A stretch of 64,000 bases of DNA from Conchocele bisecta (GCA_029237695.1 CM055274.1:73852140-73916139), one strand, 5' to 3'; positions 22,200 to 33,241 are shown, numbered from the stretch's first letter. The notes: generated by a model not told the origin, from the letters alone. Made by a program: numbers and translations.

Positions 22200-22930
22200 A
22201 ACGATCGAGGCGAGTCGGTGCTTTCTCATGACGCTAATGATGGTGCTATATGATAAAAATAGGCGAGGCTGGGGGCCGTTTCACTAAACTTCGTACGACT
22301 GAAATGTTCGTATGTGCAGATTTAGAATAGTCTGTAAATTTCAATTGATGGATTTACATTTATTGAGCATATGCTGCATATGCAGCCTATGCTCAATAAA
22401 TGCAAATACAATACTTGTTTACAAGAACACATTGTTAATGTGAAATTTACAGACTATCATAAGTTTGCACTTACGAACATTTTAGTACGAAGTTTAGTGA
22501 AACGGCCCCCTGGTCTTTTCACCACAGTAGTTCCTGGTCCATTATCTTAATCCCAACGCATCATAACTACTTCACTGTCGAATTACCGAACAGTGTAGAC
22601 CCAGATCAGACAGTCTGATCTGGGTATACACTGGTCACAAACACAATTTGACAAATTTTCCCAAATTCTCGTCATTTCATGATTCACCTGTTGAGAACAG
22701 CGGGGTCCCGGGGTGACAATTTTACGGTGCCGTGTATATATGACATCTCCGACAGTGGCGGGAGGTGGCAAGGTGTGACTCTTTGTTTTGACAGGCAGGA
22801 TTAAGGGATGAGCCTACATACGATATGCCATCGTTTTGACTGATGGAGAAATAAGAAAAATACGCTCATCTATACGCGATTGAAACAATTAATTGATGAC
22901 AGGCCACGACAAAAGAGGGATTCTGATTTT
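22200..22930 (+). repeat. Segmental duplicate W, copy 2, with a family C insertion
   Basis: Parallel to 20700-21240; the family C element (22271-22510) lies between the gatggtgctata part and the main part (22612-22926). A short B-type hairpin (gtgtagacccagatcaga, 22592-22632) opens the second part. Confidence 0.7.
22271..22510. repeat. Family C element, complete
   Basis: gggggccgtttcactaaact to gtttagtgaaacggccccc, 240 bp, centre at about 22380; one of the best-kept copies. Confidence 0.9.
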
Positions 22931-22987
22931 TTACCAGTATATTTCCTTATCATCTAGCACTGTCATACAGCCAGGTCCGAATCCACT

Positions 22988-23212
22988 ACAGCGAAACCTC
23001 AGCGAAGCTGTACACCCTGGGAGGTCCCCAGGGTGTCCGGTTTAGAGAGGTTTCACTGTATGTAAATCAGGCTTTTAATAATTCTGAGCCATAGCTGTGT
23101 GTTATTCGATCATGAACAGACATTATCACCTGAGATAAAAGACCGAGAAACTCATACACAAATATGATCACGGATGTTTTCTTGGTGTCCGGTTTAGAGA
23201 GGTTCCACTGTA
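22988..23212. repeat. Family A compound element (palindrome + spacer + arm)
   Basis: Hairpin 22988-23060; spacer with gatcatgaacagacattatc and acctgagataa; single arm tccggtttagagaggttcca at 23189-23208. Confidence 0.85.
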
Positions 23213-23431
23213 CGTTCTCACTCTGTGTCTATATCCCATGATGTGTCAACTCGGTGAAGGTATCGATAGGTGCACACTACAATTACTCATAATGGTCGAG
23301 TATCAAGTAAATGTATTTTGTGTATACGTGTAAGACATTTCAATCATACAATATTTTGTACAGCGTATATGGCACCCGTAGATCCTGAAGGTATTGTTCA
23401 TTCCGGTTACCCGATGGGGTGGGGTGTGTGT

Positions 23432-23705
23432 GTACAGTGGAACCTCTCTAAACCGGACAGTTTAGAGAGGTTTCGCTGTAGTATATTTGTACCTGACTGT
23501 ATTGAGGAACTATACTGGTAAAAAATCAGAAGCCCTCTTTTGTCGTGGCCTGTCTGGTTTCGAGATGTTCCACTGTAAATCAGACATATGACTATGTCAA
23601 GGTAGCGGTTGTGCTTTTCGAACTCGAACAGACATGATCATCATAAATATACACCAATGAAACCCATACAATTAAGGACACACAGACTGCCTACCTGTCC
23701 GGTTT
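23432..23705. repeat. Rearranged family A elements
   Basis: A short hairpin (23432-23480), a single arm (23551-23577), a spacer with cgaacagacatgatca, and a last half arm, ctgtccggttta, that runs into a family E element. Confidence 0.7.
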
Positions 23706-23970
23706 ATAGAGAATAGTAGGTTAGTGCCGTGAATGGGAAAAAATATCTGGCAAGGCTCAGGAAACGGGATGGGCGAGGCTCTGCCGAGCACATCCCGTTT
23801 CCGTGCCGCGCCAGATATTTTTTCCCATTCACGGCACTAACCTAATATTCTATTTATCCCGTCAACACCTACAAATGGCTGTAAAATGCAAAAATAGTAT
23901 TGACTGGATATCAAAAATGTTTCACGGCACCGTGTTTCACGGCACATACGCACTGTGTTGATGGGATAAA
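23706..23970 (+). repeat. Family E element
   Basis: Family E has a hairpin (atagtaggttagtgccgtga, atctggcaaggctcaggaaa and partners) followed by a segment bounded by tttatcccgtcaacac and gtgttgacgggataaa. Both parts travel together in every long copy. Here the hairpin centres at about 23780. Confidence 0.88.
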
Positions 23971-24219
23971 CCTGTTCAGAGCGGTTCTCTGGTAGTGGCA
24001 ATACAGTCCGGGGCTATAGAAAGCAAATCATTTTCAAAGAGGCTGTAAGATCGTACTATCGTTTCTATAAGACAAAGTTGCTTCCTACCTCAATAATTAG
24101 ACAAACATGTTTTTTTTTCCGAGAGGCGGGTATTATATGATTATGTCTAACTCCAGTGGCTTGCCCACTCTCTTCGGACGGGTCGGGCGGGGTTTGGCAT
24201 CTATAGATGCGCAATACAA
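23971..24219. other. No feature recognised
   Basis: Includes a taactccagtggcttgccca stretch without known similarity. Confidence 0.35.
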
Positions 24220-24735
24220 TTAGCCTCATTGACTGCGGTCTAAGTAGTACCTATAAGCTGACCGCAAATATAGCAAGGTCCCCTTTGTCTGCCGAGTGTT
24301 AGTCATGTATCGTTACACGCACGACAACTGCAATAAAACCGAGCCATAAAACCATTGACTGATTGGCGAAGATCGTATACCCTGATCCGCTGGTCGCAAA
24401 CAGATTAAATTTCCCATTTTCTGTCGGGTCCCAAACATTTAACGTTGCATGGACACAAAATGCAATGAACCGTAATCATAAAACATTGGACTGTGGGGCT
24501 TTTGTCTTTGGGGGCTTATGTCCGTATCCATTTCCAAAATTTTAACATTACACGACCATGAAAGGCAATGAAACGTAATCATAATTGACTGAATGACGAA
24601 CAGCGTATGTGCGCAGGCTGATCAGGACCTACGCTGATCGCAAACATAGTGAGGTCCCTGTTTGTCAGTCCAGTCTCAGTCATGTAACGTTACGGGACAA
24701 GAAATGCAATAAAATCGAGCCATAAAGGTTTATGA
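24220..24735 (+). repeat. Three decayed direct repeats of a B-like unit
   Basis: Words cgcaaacata, aggtccc, gtcatgtaacgttac, tgcaataaaaccgagccata and ttgactgaatggcgaac recur at about 24252-24400, 24400-24600 and 24600-24735. Confidence 0.5.
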
Positions 24736-24959
24736 TATTTATTTGTTTCTCCTATATTTGAGCTGCTATCACGTGTTGACGTATCTCGAGTGCTGCTCGG
24801 GTCCCTACGTCCGACTTCAAAGTTGCCGAAACTTTACATGTGTTGAGTAAGTTAGTAATGGCGATTTGATTATCTCGTGATATGGCTGATACGATTAATT
24901 TCTGAAACACAAAACTGTTGTACTTTTGAGGAGAAACAACGAAAATTGCGTAATATTAA

Positions 24960-25507
24960 AGGCACTGTGCCTCAGATGATGTCTCAGATATCCGATATGT
25001 GATTTTTGGCGTTTGACACAGTAAATGGCATATATAAATCAATCGCACCATTTTATTTGATCACATTCACCCAAACATACGCCATATTCAAGTACATGCA
25101 ACCAGACACTGTGATGGTCAGAGGAGATAATTTGGGCTTGGCATAAATTGTCATTTTTTCTATACATACCATACCAGTAAGGACACATTGTGCAATTTCA
25201 TTACTTTTTGTCGTAATATGAAAATCTTTTTTTTTTTAAATCCCATTATAGACGCTGGTGTAATTAATTTAAATCAAATAATTTAGTAACCATCGAGCGC
25301 AATTTTTTTTTTATAATACTGAAAAATAACTAGCGTTTGCAACGTTGCAAACGCTAGTTATTTTTCACTATTATAAACATTTTATTAACAATCCCCATTT
25401 TTCACAGGCAAATTATAGGTACAATTAGGTTCAGAAATAAGAGCTAAAATTAATTTTTGTCCTGTTATTTTTCATCACTTTCCAGCCATACCTGAGAGAG
25501 AGTGCCT
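24960..25507. mobile_element. Family X MITE, TTAA target site
   Basis: 548 bp; ends aggcactgtgcctcagatg and ctgagagagagtgcct; TTAA at 24956-24959 and 25508-25511. A hairpin aaaaataactagcgtttgca lies near the centre (25321-25366). Confidence 0.75.
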
Positions 25508-25549
25508 TTAATGTTACACGTTACTTGTGAATGCGTATGCTCATCGGGT

Positions 25550-25567
25550 GGGGGGGGGGGGGGGGGG
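25550..25567 (+). repeat. G18 homopolymer
   Basis: Eighteen consecutive G, followed by a B-type end (tatactggtcgcaaacg). The length is uncertain in any assembly. Confidence 0.9.
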
Positions 25568-25864
25568 TATACTGGTCGCAAACGTCGCCAGGTCCGTTTT
25601 GTAATGTATGCGGACCGGCCGTGTAATTCTGGTTTCCAGGTTCATGAAACTCCCATTTCTATGTGTCTCCACCGGTGCCAGTATTTTTCTCCGACAAAAC
25701 ATGAAACGATATCGGCATTCAGGTGCGACATTCTTTGCGGGTTATAACAAATGACCTTCCACACAAATCTGTCCAGCCTTCAATCTTCAAAGATAGCCGT
25801 TAGATTTGTTCTCCCACATAGACGTTGTATGGTAATCAATACACGACATCTTGATCTTACATCT

Positions 25865-26180
25865 GTAGCCTATTTCACCAACATTGCAAAGTATACTTAT
25901 CTAGCAAAGTATACTTTCAGGGAGTAATCATTTATTTTTCCCGAAATGTATTATTTCATATAGAACTAACAACTGCATATATTTGATGATTAAAAGTATG
26001 CAGAATTATTATACTGAATTTATTACATTATCACAGCCATTTTGGCCAAAATGGCTCTGATAATGTAATAAATTCAGTATAATAAAAATTAATAAATTTA
26101 TCATAAAATTGAAAATTTCTCCCTCATAGTATACTTTGCCAGATAAGTATACTTTGCAATGTTGGTGAAAGAGGCTACTG
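25865..26180. repeat. Family D element, complete
   Basis: gtagcctatttcaccaacat to gaaagaggctactg; central hairpin (cagccattttggcc) centred at about 26047. Confidence 0.9.
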
Positions 26181-26209
26181 AGCATGTGCACGGATGGAAC
26201 CTCGATCAT

Positions 26210-26445
26210 ACCGTTAGGCCATACAAAGTTCTTTCTCTGTTAGGTGTCCGCGTGCGGGTAGGTTTTGAGAGTGGTTCTATGAAAAAACAAACAAACTGTG
26301 TATGCTATTTTACACTATTTACTGGTGAAGTAATATGACAATTGATTTGGGACTTGTCTAAGTTTTAAATCCGTTCATGAATATAGTGTTTTCTTATTAT
26401 TAGCGGCAATTTAAATTTATGTTAACAACTTCCTTAACGCTTTGC
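26210..26445 (+). repeat. Family U repeat, second copy
   Basis: Colinear with 16822-17085; followed by a Z-type block (cacactagtgtatt, aaagcccattttatgcaata) at 26445-26525. Confidence 0.7.
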
Positions 26446-26525
26446 ACACTGCACACTAGTGTATTCTGTTTTTAACACACTGTGTTATTACACTTCGAAA
26501 GCCCATTTTATGCAATAAATATCTT

Positions 26526-27094
26526 TTTATGGTCTCTATTGCCGCCATTGATATACACACACTTGATGATAATACCTTACTATTGGTTGTAAGAACAATA
26601 TGGCGACACAATCAACAAACATTCAGGCCAGTCTCGATACATCGATAATCGAGGTGTACAATCGATACATCGATAATCGGGATGTAGAATCGGGAAACAT
26701 CAAAGAAACGTACCCAGACATCTGACACAATTTTGATGGTTTTGACAAGTTTTCTAATAAATTTCTCTCTCATCATCACTGCAGTTGTCACATGGTGTAC
26801 AGATGATGATCACCGATGATAATCATACCGATCGGTCGCCCCCTGATTCAATGAACGCTATGCTTCTATCAGCGGTACATATCTACAACTTTGCTAGCAT
26901 ATTGTACATCGATTGCCATTATTGTATAATATTCATTAATCTATGTGAACTAGTAAGTGCGGAAAGATACGACCAACATACATCAACTGCAAATTCGTGG
27001 ATTTTGATTTTTTTTGTTTCTTGTTATGAAGTTATTACCCGGTTCTAAAGACAAGAATAATAAAGTGGTATATATATGGGCATGTATGTACATA
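26526..27094. other. No gene; one short tandem duplication
   Basis: cgatacatcgataatcg is repeated at 26635 and 26663. Nothing else was recognised. Confidence 0.45.
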
Positions 27095-27332
27095 TGTGGC
27101 TGTGACTGGAGAAATGGGGCTTATGGGATTTGTGACCTGTGCAGATTCAGATAGAAAAGCACACCCCTGTAACCTGATAACCATCTACATTGCTTGTCAG
27201 GACCATGACTGGTGTTTCATTGATGTAATAGCAACAGTGCAGATCCTGATCAGTCTGTGCGGATGCACAGGCTGATCTGTATCTACACTGGTCGCAAAAC
27301 ATATAAGTCCCATTTATCCAGGTACAACCACA
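27095..27332. repeat. Family B element, complete
   Basis: Core 27237-27291 with gcagatcctgatcagtctg and gctgatctgtatctacact arms; both termini are visible. Confidence 0.88.
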
Positions 27333-27527
27333 TATGAAGATGTCTTCACAATTGTTTTTATGTTTGTTAGATACAATGATGGTCAGTCTATAAAATAATT
27401 TGTTTTTTCCGTAGCTTATCTTCCTCTGCTTCCAAAGTAAACGTTTACATTGCAAGGTCGTGTCATCATTTCCTTACGGTTTTGAGGACGATAAGTTATG
27501 AATCATTCAGAAGCAAATATTGATTGT

Positions 27528-27599
27528 AAACCCCCTAATGTTCACCCTCCCCTAGTGTAACCACCGGTTACACTAGGGGAGGGTGAACGGTAGGGTTTC
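27528..27599. repeat. Hairpin (aaaccccctaatgttcaccc)
   Basis: Arms of about 34 bp with a 3-base centre (acc); nearly perfect in the inner 24 bp. Confidence 0.9.
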
Positions 27600-27719
27600 T
27601 ACAAAACACACATTCGTTTGTGAACACGTACAATAACATTCACAGCAAACAGTAAAGTTTTAAGTTTTAAATTGTCCCTTCACAATGGTTTGCAAAAACA
27701 CATTTACCAATGTTTATCT

Positions 27720-27941
27720 CAACTGTGACTGGAGAAATGTGGCTTATGTGATTTGTGACCAGTGTAGCTGCTGATCAAAGAGCACACTCGTGTAGCCGGA
27801 TAAAGATCTGTATTGCTTCGACATCACGACGGGTGTTTCATTTATGTAATGGCGAGCAGGGCAGATCGCGGATGCACAGGCTGACCTGGATCTGCACTGG
27901 TCGCAAAACCAACAAGTCCCATTTCTCCAGTCACAGCCACA
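27720..27941. repeat. Family B element, core partly lost
   Basis: Ends aactgtgactggagaaatgt and ccatttctccagtcacagcc are kept; the hairpin core is reduced to gcagatcgcgga and its partner. Confidence 0.85.
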
Positions 27942-28107
27942 ATTTATTTTTATGTACAAAAGCAATAAAAGTCCCTAATGAGATTTTCCATCTGACGAAA
28001 ATGTTGACTTGTGAACAAATTAATATGCATGAGCATTTTCTACAAAGTTTGTAACATAATGTATATATTGCATCATTTTATTTAAAATGCCTCATACATT
28101 TATATAG

Positions 28108-28469
28108 TACAGTCGAACCTCTCTACAACGGCCAGCCATGGGGAGACTGAAAACTGGCTGTTGAAGAGAGGTGGCTGTTGAAGAGAGGTATATCATATAT
28201 AAATCAGAGCTACATTTAAGGTGCATATTTTTTCATTTCTTCGCCAAAACTGGGAAGTTTGAAGTGCTTTAGAATCGTCTCAATGAGACGATTCTAAAGC
28301 ACTCCAAACTTGCCAGTTCTGATGAAGAATTAACAAAATCCCCCACAAAGTTTATAAAATTACGTACACTAACTGTGGTCGCAATTCATCACATTGCGTT
28401 TTGAAATTTTGGCCGTTGTAGAGAGGTGGCTGTTGTAGAGAGGTGGCCGTTTGTGGAGGTTCGACTGTA
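28108..28469. repeat. Family A-prime element with an embedded hairpin
   Basis: Ends tacagtcgaacctctctac and gtggaggttcgactgta. Each end has two direct ggtggctgttgwagagagg units. A G-type hairpin (agtgctttagaatcgtctca) sits at 28253-28316. TAG flanks both ends. Confidence 0.8.
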
Positions 28470-28954
28470 TAGACCAATTGAGAAAATATAATACCTGAAT
28501 TAAGATGTTTTCTTCAGAGCTAAGCGATTTTGGTCGTACTATGAGACGGAATTAATATTATCAGCTGTCGCGTATTCGTCGTCACCTAAGGTGATTTTGT
28601 TTAGCTGAACAAGTGATCAAACGAAATAGATCATGAAAACATGACAAGATCGTCACAGATTTCGACATAGTTTTCACAATTCAATGATCATCACATAATC
28701 TTGTTCTGTCAGATGATGGCTGGTGATGATAAATTAATGTCTCTTTATCTAAAATAAACAACTTGTAGAATACAAACAATTACAATAACTATCTGCATGT
28801 ATTCCACTGACATTGTTTTAAATTCGACATTAATGCTACGCATGTCCATGTAGTTACGGTAACCTAAAGCTATGCTATTTATTTATTTTCGACACAGTCA
28901 TACTTATATAATGAATACCTGTTTTATTTGTTCGTTCATTCCATTTTTATGATA
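28470..28954. other. No feature recognised
   Basis: No plausible frame or repeat seen. Confidence 0.4.
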
Positions 28955-29290
28955 TAATTCCAGCACAAAAATATTTACACAATTCCCTAACATTTGATTG
29001 GCCCGTAGCAAGTCTATAAATTATATCCCAGTAAACTCCCACGCCGAACTACTTTCAGTAACATTCTTAAGAAAACGGAAAATAAACACATTTTCTTGAT
29101 GAATTTTATTTCAAATGCTGGAAGTATAAGGAATGAATGGCCTTTTTGTGGAATTTATCGGGTATATAAACTTGGAAAAGTCGCGGGAATACTGGACGAG
29201 GACTTTCGGCCTTCGTCCAGTATTCCCGCGACTTTTCCAAGTTTATACCCTGATAAATTCCACAAAAAGGCCATTCATTCCTATAATGAA
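28955..29290. repeat. Family L element
   Basis: Single-stranded part (attccagcacaaaaatattt, catttgattggcccgtagc) followed by a long hairpin (gaatgaatggcctttttgtg, gaaaagtcgcgggaatactg) centred at about 29208. Other copies: 33449 (half) and 59055. Confidence 0.88.
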
Positions 29291-29523
29291 GGTCAGCAAT
29301 TCTTGAATCCGCTTTTTCATGTATCGATAATCATCATACAATGATCAGCGGTAAAGATAAAAACACTGTCTATATCGATCCATGATTATCATATTTGTCA
29401 TGCTTCATGCATGACAAAATCGGGCTTATTACTTATTAGACGTTTGAACAGTGCAACTCCTGTCCTGCTAACACATAGCCGTAACCAGATAATACTCTAA
29501 AGTATGGAAGCCCTGGAGTGACT

Positions 29524-29835
29524 TCTGACTTGAAGTTAGAAGTCAGAAGTAATGAAGTCAGTAGTAATGAAGTTAGAAGAATTGAAGTTAGTAGTGATGA
29601 AGTTAGTAGTAATGAAGTTAGAAGTAATGAAGTTAGTCGTAATGAAGTTAGAAGTAATGAATTTAAAACTAAGAAGTGATGAACTTGGAAGTAAGGAAGT
29701 AATACAGTTGGAAGTTAGAAGTAAGGAAGTAGGAAAGTTAGAAGTAAAAAGTAAGAAGTAAGAAGTTATGAAGTAATGCAGTTGGAAGTTGGAAGTTAGA
29801 TGTAATGAAGTAGGAAGTAGGAAGTTAGAAGTCTG
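29524..29835 (+). repeat. Minisatellite of gaagttagaagtaatgaagt units
   Basis: About 310 bp of imperfect 10-20 bp units (gaagtta, gaagtaat). It lies between inverted tatggaagcc (29502) and ggcttccata (29841). Short open frames in it are artefacts. Confidence 0.9.
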
Positions 29836-29935
29836 TCCATGGCTTCCATAATATAGTGTACATAAGCCACATGGACAGCGGTTTGTGAACTAAAGAGCTA
29901 ACCGTGTAGATGCTGATCGAAACTGGATCTACTAT

Positions 29936-30071
29936 GGCCGCAAAGGCAATAAATGCCAAAATATCTTGTCGCAAAATCATATGATTACAGTACAACCTTG
30001 CTTGGCCGCAAAGGCAATAAATGCCAAAATGTCTTGTCGCAAAATCATATGATTACAGTACAACCTTGCTA
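29936..30071 (+). repeat. 68-bp tandem duplication
   Basis: Two head-to-tail units of ggccgcaaaggcaataaatg, ending cagtacaaccttgctt; they differ at one or two positions, so the event is recent. A B-type remnant (gtgtagatgctgatcg) precedes it. Confidence 0.92.
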
Positions 30072-30117
30072 AACAGAGGTTCCCAACATAAGTCAGCCAT
30101 ATACAGTAATTACAATA

Positions 30118-30151
30118 TGGGTCATAAGAATATATGTATTCTTATGACCCA
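30118..30151. repeat. 34-bp perfect palindrome
   Basis: tgggtcataagaatata and its complement meet without a loop. Confidence 0.85.
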
Positions 30152-30177
30152 GTTACAATACATGCATGAATATAATT

Positions 30178-30489
30178 ATAGAGAATAGTAGGTTAGTGTC
30201 GTAAATGGGAAAACATATCTGGCAAGGCTCAGTAAACGGGATGGGCGAGGCTCTGCCGAGCGCATCCCGTTTCCGTGCCGCGCCAGATATGTTTTTACAT
30301 TCACCGTACTAACCTACTATTCTATTTATCCCGTTAACACCTACAAATGGCTGTAAAAGTCAAAAATATAAAGCCAGCCATCGCACATATTCATACGCAG
30401 TGATTAGGTCGTATTGACAGGATATCAAAAAGGTTTCACGGCACCGTGTTTCACGGTGTTGACGTGTCTCACTGTGTTGACGGGATAAA
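30178..30489 (+). repeat. Family E element
   Basis: Complete hairpin plus the tttatcccgttaacac segment. The spacer keeps an extra cagccatcgcacatattcat block also present in the copies at 49498 and 59622. Confidence 0.9.
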
Positions 30490-30498
30490 TTTCAACAG

Positions 30499-30714
30499 TA
30501 CAGCGAAACCTCTCTAAATCGGACACCCTGGGAGGTCCCCAGGGTGTCCGATTTGGAGAGGTTTCACTGTAAATCAGGCTGTTGATCATTCTGAGCCATA
30601 TGTGTGTGCTATGCGATCACGAACAGATATTATCACCTGAGATAATGAACAAGAAATTCATCAAAGATAACAGCACATGTGTTTTCTTGGTGTCTGGTTT
30701 AGGTTCCACTGTAT
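30499..30714. repeat. Family A compound element
   Basis: Hairpin 30499-30570, spacer (cgatcacgaacagatattat), last arm tgtctggtttaggttccact. Ten bases separate it from the E element. Confidence 0.88.
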
Positions 30715-31070
30715 AGGTATTTAAACTATAAATTACAGTGGTCATAAAGATACTTGCATGTGCGTTTTAGAGAGGTTCTAGAGTATTATCTTATCATGAC
30801 TATAGTGATATTTATTACTGAATTTCGGTTTGTACATTTCAGTTAAAGGATGAACCGTGGTTTTCCCTTGTGGAACTAATGCTGTCTCTAACACCCATAA
30901 TGTTCTATAGAATCGCGGCATAATTCAAAGTCCTCCTCAGGTCCGTGATAGATTGCATCCTTAATTAATTATGCATTTGCTGTCTGTGTGGATTTATCTA
31001 TCTGGGCTGGAGAGGGGCAACATTTTCGCTAGGATCCGGGGCTACATGTAGTTTCGTCATATTGCATTTT
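30715..31070. other. No gene; one lone A-type arm
   Basis: tttagagaggttcta at about 30763 is the only repeat-like word. Confidence 0.4.
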
Positions 31071-31173
31071 CGTTCTCTTCTATTCCGAGTGTTGTTGACG
31101 GTTGTTATATGCAGTCGAAATGCACACATTTCGACTGCATATAGCAACCGCCAACGATATTCGGAAACAGAAC
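31071..31173. repeat. Hairpin (gttctcttctattccgag)
   Basis: 103-bp foldback; the inner arms tatgcagtcgaaatg and catttcgactgcata are perfect, the outer arms mismatched. Confidence 0.85.
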
Positions 31174-31452
31174 TGGCTATAATAATGGCCATCGGCCTGA
31201 TAATTCATGTGCCTAATGTCCGGGTCTGTATTGTTAACGAGACAAGTCCACCTTTAAAACTATAAGCTACATTTTGTAAGGTCACACACATGTATGTTGG
31301 TGTCATTGATTTAATAATGAATTTAATAGCGCAGAGATTCCGATAAATGAATGGAAGACAAACATATTTCTGGAGAATTGGGGAAATTATTGTAAATCAT
31401 CTGATTTGTTTCCTCCAAAATATCACCTTAACACGTTTAACATGAAACAAAT
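31174..31452. other. No feature recognised
   Basis: Short single-copy-looking interval before a tandem array. Confidence 0.4.
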
Positions 31453-31600
31453 ATGCGGATTTTACATTTTTACATGCGGATTTTACATTTTTACATGCGG
31501 ATTTTACATTTTTACATGCGGATTTTACATTTTTACATGCGGATTTTACATTTTTACATGCGGATTTTACATTTTTACAAATATGCGGATTTTACATTTT
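31453..31600 (+). repeat. 21-bp tandem repeat, six exact units plus a partial
   Basis: Unit atgcggattttacattttta plus c, six times from 31453 to 31578 without visible change, then a displaced partial copy. The unit is a multiple of three and keeps a frame open with a repeated CGFYIFT heptapeptide; I regard that as chance. Confidence 0.93.
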
Positions 31601-31789
31601 ATTACCATGAAATCAGTTAATCGAAATATTCTGACAGCTCTCCAGAAAATATATGCTTTGACAATTTTTAATTTAATAGTTGTCAAGATGGGAGCAATCC
31701 GTTCGTTGACCACTTTACTGAAATCCATGTATATCTAAACAATAATTATTCAATGCCAGAGACATAAATACTATATTTCGGCAGGGACT

Positions 31790-31865
31790 ATACATCCATC
31801 CTTCATCCCAGATCTAGGTGAAATCCTTGATCATGCATCGAGTCAGTGCGGCCGTTAAATGCAAG

Positions 31866-31900
<35 letters not shown>
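31790..31900 (+). mobile_element. SINE-like tail ending in (aatc)8
   Basis: gtcagtgcggccgttaaatg leads into nine repeats of aatc (31866-31900). Confidence 0.5.
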
Positions 31901-31925
31901 TACTGCAGCGAACACACATATCGTT

Positions 31926-32187
31926 CAGTAGCCTATTTCTAACAAAGTACACTTTGAGGGAGAAATTTCAATTTTAGGATAAATTTATTAATTATTATTA
32001 TACTGAATGTATTACATTATCACAGCAATTTTGGCTGTGATAATGTAATAAATTCAGTATAATAATTCTGCATACTTTTAATCATCAAATATGCAGTCGT
32101 TAGTTCTATATGAAATAATGGATTTCAGGAAAAATAAATGATTACTCCCTCAAAGTATACTTTGCAATGTTAGTGAAATAGGCTACA
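31926..32187. repeat. Family D element, left arm shortened
   Basis: cagtagcctatttctaacaa to gtgaaataggctacag. About 45 bp of the left subterminal part is missing. Confidence 0.88.
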
Positions 32188-33038
32188 GCTTTTTCTCTGT
32201 ATCATCACTATCCGAGTATCTGCCTCATAATAACTTTCTAACATTCTTAAAAACAATTTGTGATACAATTCTTTTAATCGCCTATGATTATTCATGCAAG
32301 TTTGTGTAAGCTGTCATACTCCTGTCACAAATGGTCAGATCACATGCGCATGTTGATCTGGAACTACTCTGGTGACAATGTAATTATGACTCCATTATAT
32401 AAGTTAAAATATAAATTGTAAACTATATAATGAACACATTTTATTATTTGACGATTTTCGTCAATTTGGAAATAAAGGATTGGAATGAAAGATAACTAAC
32501 GATCTCATACACATATGGTAAGTATGTTGGTGTCATATTGGTATTTGGGTGGATTTTGGGTATATTTGGGTGGATTTCGTTGGTTTTTGGGTAAGTTACA
32601 TAGTTTTGTGCAACTACTAATGCTCACTCATTACACACGACAGAAATCGTCAACTATCTACACATTCACCGTTCCGAACTTTCGGTTGGACACCTTTTAT
32701 ACTGTCAAAATACCCACAGAGAAACAAAGGAATGAAACCTTTTTCAATATTTGGCCAATTCAATTTTCAACCACGTGTAATTCGCGGGAGTTGACGTAAA
32801 TTGTATGTTGGTAACAATGCACCCAAACCACCAGATGTATGGAAATGACCCATAAAACACCGAAATATGAACCGTTCTTCAAGAACCTGTGATCTTACAG
32901 AGTTCCTCTCTTTTAACACACTTTGACTCGATTTATTATACTTTATTTCGAATGTGATGGCGATTTGACATTTCGGTAACAATTCCGCGCTATTGCAGTG
33001 GCCCATATGTTTGTGTCCATGATCAGATAATAAATTTA
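32188..33038. other. No gene; B-type remnant and a short direct repeat
   Basis: A B-type core remnant lies at about 32334-32372 (gttgatctggaactactctg). tatttgggtggatttyg occurs twice at 32540-32580. Confidence 0.4.
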
Positions 33039-33241
33039 TACAATGGAACTCCTCTAAACCGAACATCCTTGCGACATCCATGTGTTAAATTGTGACAGAT
33101 TTCACTGTCAAATATCGCTGATGTTTCTCAGTATTCATGATTGCAATGCACACAGGCATGTGTTTCAGTACACCGGAATTTACAGTGGAACATCTCTAAA
33201 CCGGACACCCTGGGTGTCCGGTTTAGAGAGGTTCCACTGCA
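33039..33241. repeat. Family A compound element, sister of the 41669 copy
   Basis: Single arm tacaatggaactcctctaaa, a spacer with tatcgctgatgtttctcagt and cacacaggcatgtgtttcag, then a hairpin at 33181-33241. The spacer matches the reverse complement of the 41669-41883 copy closely. Confidence 0.88.

Noticed and set aside
25550..25567. G-quadruplex regulatory element
   Set aside because: It is a bare homopolymer of uncertain length next to a repeat; no promoter context.
26634..26692. tatcgata-type (DREF-like) promoter
   Set aside because: It is only a short tandem duplication of cgatacatcgataatcg with no gene nearby.
29552..29761. Met/Val/Lys/Leu repeat frame
   Set aside because: Produced by the minisatellite.
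31071..31173. Possible microRNA precursor
   Set aside because: Hairpins of this size are everywhere in the window and are better explained as foldback elements; no expression evidence is available.
31406..31738. 110-codon frame with six CGFYIFT repeats
   Set aside because: Produced by the 21-bp tandem array; no start context, homology or flanking codon signal.
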